DNA of 64,000 nt from an uncultured Bacteroidaceae bacterium (GTDB taxonomy: Bacteria; Bacteroidota; Bacteroidia; Bacteroidales; Bacteroidaceae): positions 100,570 to 164,569 of the forward strand of contig CAJOHO010000003.1 of NCBI GenBank assembly GCA_905234555.1, given 5' to 3'. The translations under genes and the position numbers were made by a program. Shown piece by piece: positions 60,490 through 64,000 of this stretch. The notes under the pieces are model-generated. The model was not told where the DNA came from, did no database searches, and saw nothing but the letters and a program-made list of their open reading frames with translations. Every line of letters begins with the position of its first letter. The stretch's first letter is position 1.

Positions 60490-61251
60490 TTATCCAAATT
60501 TAAGGAGAGCACGTACACATGTCTTTCCCTTGGTATCCGGACCTTCGTAGTCCTTTCGGATCTCAACCTCAAAGGTGTCTTCATCCACTTGTCGGCGGAA
60601 GAGAGAGAGACGGTCTCCATAGTAGCTTTCTGCCATGTAGGCAATCTCCAGACGTCGCAGGTTGCGTCCGTTCTGATAGGCTTCCATCGGGAAAAGATCC
60701 ATCATGTGCTCCACATACTTGATGCTGTTGACATGACTGTTCATGTCGATGTCGCTATAACGGGTGTCGAGTGAGCAGACATAGTTGTCGTCGCTGAGTG
60801 GACGAACGCGTCCTGCCTTCTCGATGGGACAGGGCTGTTCAGGGAAGAGGTAAGGCTCGAAAGCCTGTCCCTCCATCTGTTCCAACTGTGCCGGTTGACG
60901 TGTTTCGTAGTCAATCATCGCCCACACGCTTCGTGCGTAGCCATATACGGTGCCATCGGCTGCCGTGATACTGAAGTTACGGTTGGTGAACAGGGAGTAG
61001 ATACTCTCAATCCACGTACTAACATTCAGTTTGGTATAGACCATCGGCATATTAACCATCTCGATGGTCAGACGAGCCAATACCCATGTATAATGGTTTC
61101 CGTTCAATTCCATCATGCCGAACCCACGTGCCTTGGCGTGGTTCTCAGCTGCATTCAGCAGAGACTTGCCCAGAGTCGTCCAGTTCCAACGCTGTTGAAA
61201 GTCGGTATTGAAAGGATCTACCACAATGGGGGTGACATCAATCTTTCTCAC
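60490..61251 (-). CDS. Acyl-ACP thioesterase
   Basis: Releases fatty acids from acyl carrier protein. The 253-residue protein has two hotdog domains of the FatA/FatB-like family: LLNAAENHAKARGFGM...WVLARLTIEM in the first and SLDTRYSDIDMNSHVNSIKYVEHMMD in the second. The start is set at GTG 61251, just after AGGAGG and overlapping the ilvN stop. The frame runs to 61377, but that would overlap ilvN by 140 bases. This thioesterase sits inside the ilv operon in other Bacteroidales too; branched-chain acyl products are an inference from context. Confidence 0.88.
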   Translation of the reverse strand: MRKIDVTPIVVDPFNTDFQQRWNWTTLGKSLLNAAENHAKARGFGMMELNGNHYTWVLARLTIEMVNMPMVYTKLNVSTWIESIYSLFTNRNFSITAADGTVYGYARSVWAMIDYETRQPAQLEQMEGQAFEPYLFPEQPCPIEKAGRVRPLSDDNYVCSLDTRYSDIDMNSHVNSIKYVEHMMDLFPMEAYQNGRNLRRLEIAYMAESYYGDRLSLFRRQVDEDTFEVEIRKDYEGPDTKGKTCVRALLKFG

Positions 61252-61795
61252 ACAGCCTCCTTTCTTGTTCACGCTCGGCCAAATAGTCGTCGAGTTGTTC
61301 ACGTGTACCGCGCGTAATGCAGATACGTCCTGAACGAGCAAACTGAAGTACGGCACCCATGCTGTTGAGGTTTTCAAACAGGGAGAGAATGTCCTCGGTG
61401 GTTCCCGTCTTCTCTACAGCTGCATAGGTGGGATTCACTTCCACGATTCGAGCGCCATGATGACGTACGACACGACAAATCTCCAGATTCTCCAGCATAG
61501 TGGACGTGGAGATTTTCAAGAGAGATGACTCCAGCATGAAAATATCCTCATCGTGGTAATAGCGTGCCTGCAGCACGTCGATACGCTTTTCAATCTGCAT
61601 CTTCAGCATCTTCACCATTTCTTTCGTGCAGTAGCACGTGATGGTGTATTTATGCACACCAGGGGTAGAAGATGCACACACGTTCAGACTCTCAATATTG
61701 ACCTGACGACGTGTGAACACAGCAGTTATCTGATTGAGTACACCGGCGATATTCTCTGAATAAACGAGAATGGTATATAGTTTCTGTTCTTCCAT
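61238..61795 (-). CDS. ilvN: Acetolactate synthase small (regulatory) subunit
   Basis: A 185-residue ACT-domain subunit that gives valine feedback control to IlvB. The N-terminal ACT domain is YTILVYSENIAGVLNQITAVFTRRQVNIESLNV; the C-terminal part begins about residue 85. It starts 5 bp after ilvB. Its stop overlaps the thioesterase GTG start. Confidence 0.94.
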   Translation of the reverse strand: MEEQKLYTILVYSENIAGVLNQITAVFTRRQVNIESLNVCASSTPGVHKYTITCYCTKEMVKMLKMQIEKRIDVLQARYYHDEDIFMLESSLLKISTSTMLENLEICRVVRHHGARIVEVNPTYAAVEKTGTTEDILSLFENLNSMGAVLQFARSGRICITRGTREQLDDYLAEREQERRLCEKD

Positions 61796-61800
61796 CTGTC

Positions 61801-63510
61801 CTATCCTTTAACTTCCAACATCATGTCATCTACATTCTTTCCAGGAGGCGTCATCGGCAGCACGTTGTCGTCCTCGAGGATGGCACATTCCAGCACAAAC
61901 GGTCCCTTCGTTGCCAGCATCTTCTCGATGGCTGACTTGAGGTCCTTGCGTTCAGTGACACAAGCGTAAGGAATGCCGTAACCTTGTGCGACGAGTTCGT
62001 AGCAAGGATTCATCATGCGGGTGAACGACTTGCGACGCTGCCAGAACATATCTTGCCACTGGCGCACATTGCCCAGGTAGTTGTTATTCATGAGGATCAT
62101 CTTCACAGGCGACTGCTGTTCCATGATGGTGCCCAGTTCCTGGATATTCATCTGAAAACCTCCGTCACCCATGAAGCAGCAAACTGTACGTTCTGGTGCA
62201 CCGAATGTGGCTCCTATGGCAGCTGGCATACCATACCCCATCGTTCCCAATCCACCGCTGGTACAGATGCTTCGGTTTTTGGGATATTTGAAGTAACGGG
62301 TAGCGAAAAGCTGGTTCTGACCAACGTCGGTCACCAGCACGGCATCGCCCTTTGTGGCCTCTGCCACAGCGTTCACCACCTCACCCATGAGCAAAGGACC
62401 TTCCGTAGGATGAATTGCGGGTTCTATGACTTTTTGACGTTCCTTCTCGTCGAGTGGTTTGAAGGAATCACGCCATTCTGTATGACTATTCTTCTGTAAC
62501 AAGGCTGTAATGGCAGGAAGCGATGCTTTGCAGTCACCTACCACAGCTACGTTGCTCTTAATTATCTTGTTGATTTCACTTCGGTCGATATCCAGATGAA
62601 TCACTTTAGCTTGCTTGGCATAGGTCTTCGGATTTCCTGTCACTCGGTCACTAAAGCGCATACCGATGGCGATAAGCACATCACACTCCTGCTCCTTCAG
62701 GTTGACAGCATAGTTACCATGCATACCCAGCATACCGACATTCAAGGGATGGGTGCTGGGCAACGCACTCAGTCCGAGCATCGTACGTCCGGCTGGGATA
62801 TCTGCCTTCTCGAGGAAAGCAAGTAGCTCCTGCTGAGCATTACCCAGTTCTACACCCTGTCCCACCAATGCCAAAGGTTTCTTGGCGTTGTTGATAAGCT
62901 CGGCAGCTTCGCGAACTGCTTCATCGTCTATCTGGGGATAAGGTACGTAGGAACGGACAAAATTCACTTTCTCTGGCTTGAAATCAACCATCTCCAGCTG
63001 AGCATTCTTGGGGAAATCGAGCACAACGGGACCTGGACGTCCGCTACGGGCAATATAGAACGCACGGCTCACAGCCCAGGCGATATCCTCTGCATGGCGT
63101 ATCTGATAGCTCCACTTGGAAATGGGCTGAGCCACACCCACAAGGTCAACCTCTTGGAATGCATCCGTTCCCAGAGCTGCGATGGGAACCTGTCCGGCAA
63201 TCACTACGATAGGAGTTGAATCCAGCATGGCATCAGCCACACCCGTCAGCGTGTTGGTTGCACCAGGACCGCTGGTCACGATGGCACAACCTACTTCTCC
63301 ACTCACGCGGGCATAGCCTTCAGCGGCATGAGTTGCACCCTGTTCGTGGCGAACAAGGATATGGTCGAACGCTTTCTTCTCTCCACGAGTATAGTCGTAA
63401 AGCGCATCATACACAGGCATGATGGAGCCGCCAGGATAGCCGAAGATGGTTTTCACCCCTTCATGCTGCAAGGCACGCATCAACGCTTCACTTCCTGTTA
63501 TCTTAGACAT
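61801..63510 (-). CDS. ilvB: Acetolactate synthase large subunit
   Basis: Thiamine-diphosphate enzyme for the first common step of branched-chain amino acid synthesis. It has 569 residues. FGYPGGSIMPVYDAL and the catalytic Glu in VRHEQGATHAAEGYARVSG are near the N-terminus; the ThDP motif GDGGFQMNIQELGTIMEQQSPVKMILMNNN is near 455. It lies between ilvD (71 bp upstream) and ilvN. Confidence 0.97.
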   Translation of the reverse strand: MSKITGSEALMRALQHEGVKTIFGYPGGSIMPVYDALYDYTRGEKKAFDHILVRHEQGATHAAEGYARVSGEVGCAIVTSGPGATNTLTGVADAMLDSTPIVVIAGQVPIAALGTDAFQEVDLVGVAQPISKWSYQIRHAEDIAWAVSRAFYIARSGRPGPVVLDFPKNAQLEMVDFKPEKVNFVRSYVPYPQIDDEAVREAAELINNAKKPLALVGQGVELGNAQQELLAFLEKADIPAGRTMLGLSALPSTHPLNVGMLGMHGNYAVNLKEQECDVLIAIGMRFSDRVTGNPKTYAKQAKVIHLDIDRSEINKIIKSNVAVVGDCKASLPAITALLQKNSHTEWRDSFKPLDEKERQKVIEPAIHPTEGPLLMGEVVNAVAEATKGDAVLVTDVGQNQLFATRYFKYPKNRSICTSGGLGTMGYGMPAAIGATFGAPERTVCCFMGDGGFQMNIQELGTIMEQQSPVKMILMNNNYLGNVRQWQDMFWQRRKSFTRMMNPCYELVAQGYGIPYACVTERKDLKSAIEKMLATKGPFVLECAILEDDNVLPMTPPGKNVDDMMLEVKG

Positions 63511-63581
63511 TATTATAAATGAAATGAGTTTTTAATTGTGACTGACTATCTACGTCCCTCTACATCGGGATTACTGGACGT

Positions 63582-64000
63582 TTAATCTATGATTCTCACA
63601 CCACCTTTATCGGCAGAACTTACACTTTGAGCGTAGGCACGCAAGGCTTTACTAATCACACGGTTACGTTTCAACGGTTGTTGTGGACGTGCAGCCAGTT
63701 CTTCATCTGAGAGCTTGACGTTAATGCTACGGTTGGGAATATCAATCACGATGATGTCGCCATCCTTAATCTTGCCGATATTGCCGCCGTTGGCTGCTTC
63801 TGGAGAGATGTGGCCGATAGAGAGTCCGCTGGTACCGCCCGAGAAGCGTCCGTCAGTAATCAAGGCACACTCCTTACCCATGTGCATACTCTTGATATAA
63901 GAGGTGGGATAGAGCATCTCCTGCATACCAGGACCGCCCTTTGGACCTTCGTGCGTGATGACCACACAATCCCCTTTCTTCACTTTGCCGCCAAGGATTC
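63582..64000 (-). CDS. ilvD: Dihydroxy-acid dehydratase, C-terminal part (cut by window edge)
   Basis: The last 139 codons are visible. [45 protein letters not shown] and [18 protein letters not shown] are hallmark C-terminal blocks of IlvD, the iron-sulfur dehydratase of the pathway. The frame stays open to the right edge, so the start lies outside. Confidence 0.95.
   Translation of the reverse strand, partial: ILGGKVKKGDCVVITHEGPKGGPGMQEMLYPTSYIKSMHMGKECALITDGRFSGGTSGLSIGHISPEAANGGNIGKIKDGDIIVIDIPNRSINVKLSDEELAARPQQPLKRNRVISKALRAYAQSVSSADKGGVRIID

Overview
The window looks like chromosomal DNA of a Bacteroidales bacterium, most likely Prevotella or a close relative (inference). The evidence is the Bacteroidetes-type promoter TAnnTTTG, often with TTTG about 20 bp further upstream, in front of some two dozen genes. 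Further evidence is three secreted proteins ending in the Prevotella-style tail [GxR]...G(L/I)YI..GKK, the ilv operon with an embedded acyl-ACP thioesterase, the debranching enzyme/glycosyltransferase/GH57 trio, a DUF4105 protein, and HU next to a 29-residue AURKAIP1/COX24-type protein. Most of the window is core housekeeping sequence with short spacers. No rRNA, CRISPR array, transposase or phage gene is visible.

Layout. 1-6.7 kb: start of ftsK (reverse, runs off the left edge), then 5'-nucleotidase-like/miaA/nudC and a lipoprotein. 6.8-11.6 kb: a secreted beta-helix protein with a small downstream peptide, divergent from a membrane-anchored AraC regulator; putative operator repeats lie between them. 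11.9-17.1 kb: DUF1846 protein, corA, pfkA, an NhaD-like antiporter and tRNA-Gly(CCC). 17.2-25.1 kb: recF, tRNA-Ser(GCT), dapA, HU, the mS38-like peptide, rng, ruvX, def and a TPR protein. 25.3-28.9 kb: secreted endonuclease I and a secreted OB-fold protein. 29-34.9 kb: Crp-type regulator and the alpha-glucan cluster. 35-39 kb: M15 peptidase, then a small accessory block with hicAB and a transmembrane kinase. 39.1-47.3 kb: dedA, ffh, folD, HD hydrolase, pyrF, prfA, a small secreted protein and purM. 47.4-55.1 kb: TPR protein, ispH, cmk, secA and DUF4105. 55.3-59.3 kb: rarA, htpG (sigma-54-like promoter) and dciA-like. 59.4-64 kb: ilvC, thioesterase, ilvN, ilvB and ilvD (cut by the right edge).

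The genes work together in recognisable units: tRNA and ribosome maturation (miaA, rng, def, prfA, the small basic protein), protein export (ffh, secA), alpha-glucan metabolism (30-34.9 kb) and branched-chain amino acid synthesis (59.4-64 kb).

The most unusual signals are not whole genes. (1) A family of short palindromes whose stems differ but stay paired, with conserved loop and 3' flank. (2) Species-specific stutter repeats in spacers that are also read in frame inside real proteins (ispH, a secreted protein; related GC-rich elements in dedA and an endonuclease). (3) Two tandem duplications of gene ends including the stop codon. (4) A 151-bp hairpin abutting tRNA-Ser. (5) Repeated half-sites between the AraC regulator and its divergent neighbour. 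(6) A near-perfect sigma-54 promoter before htpG.
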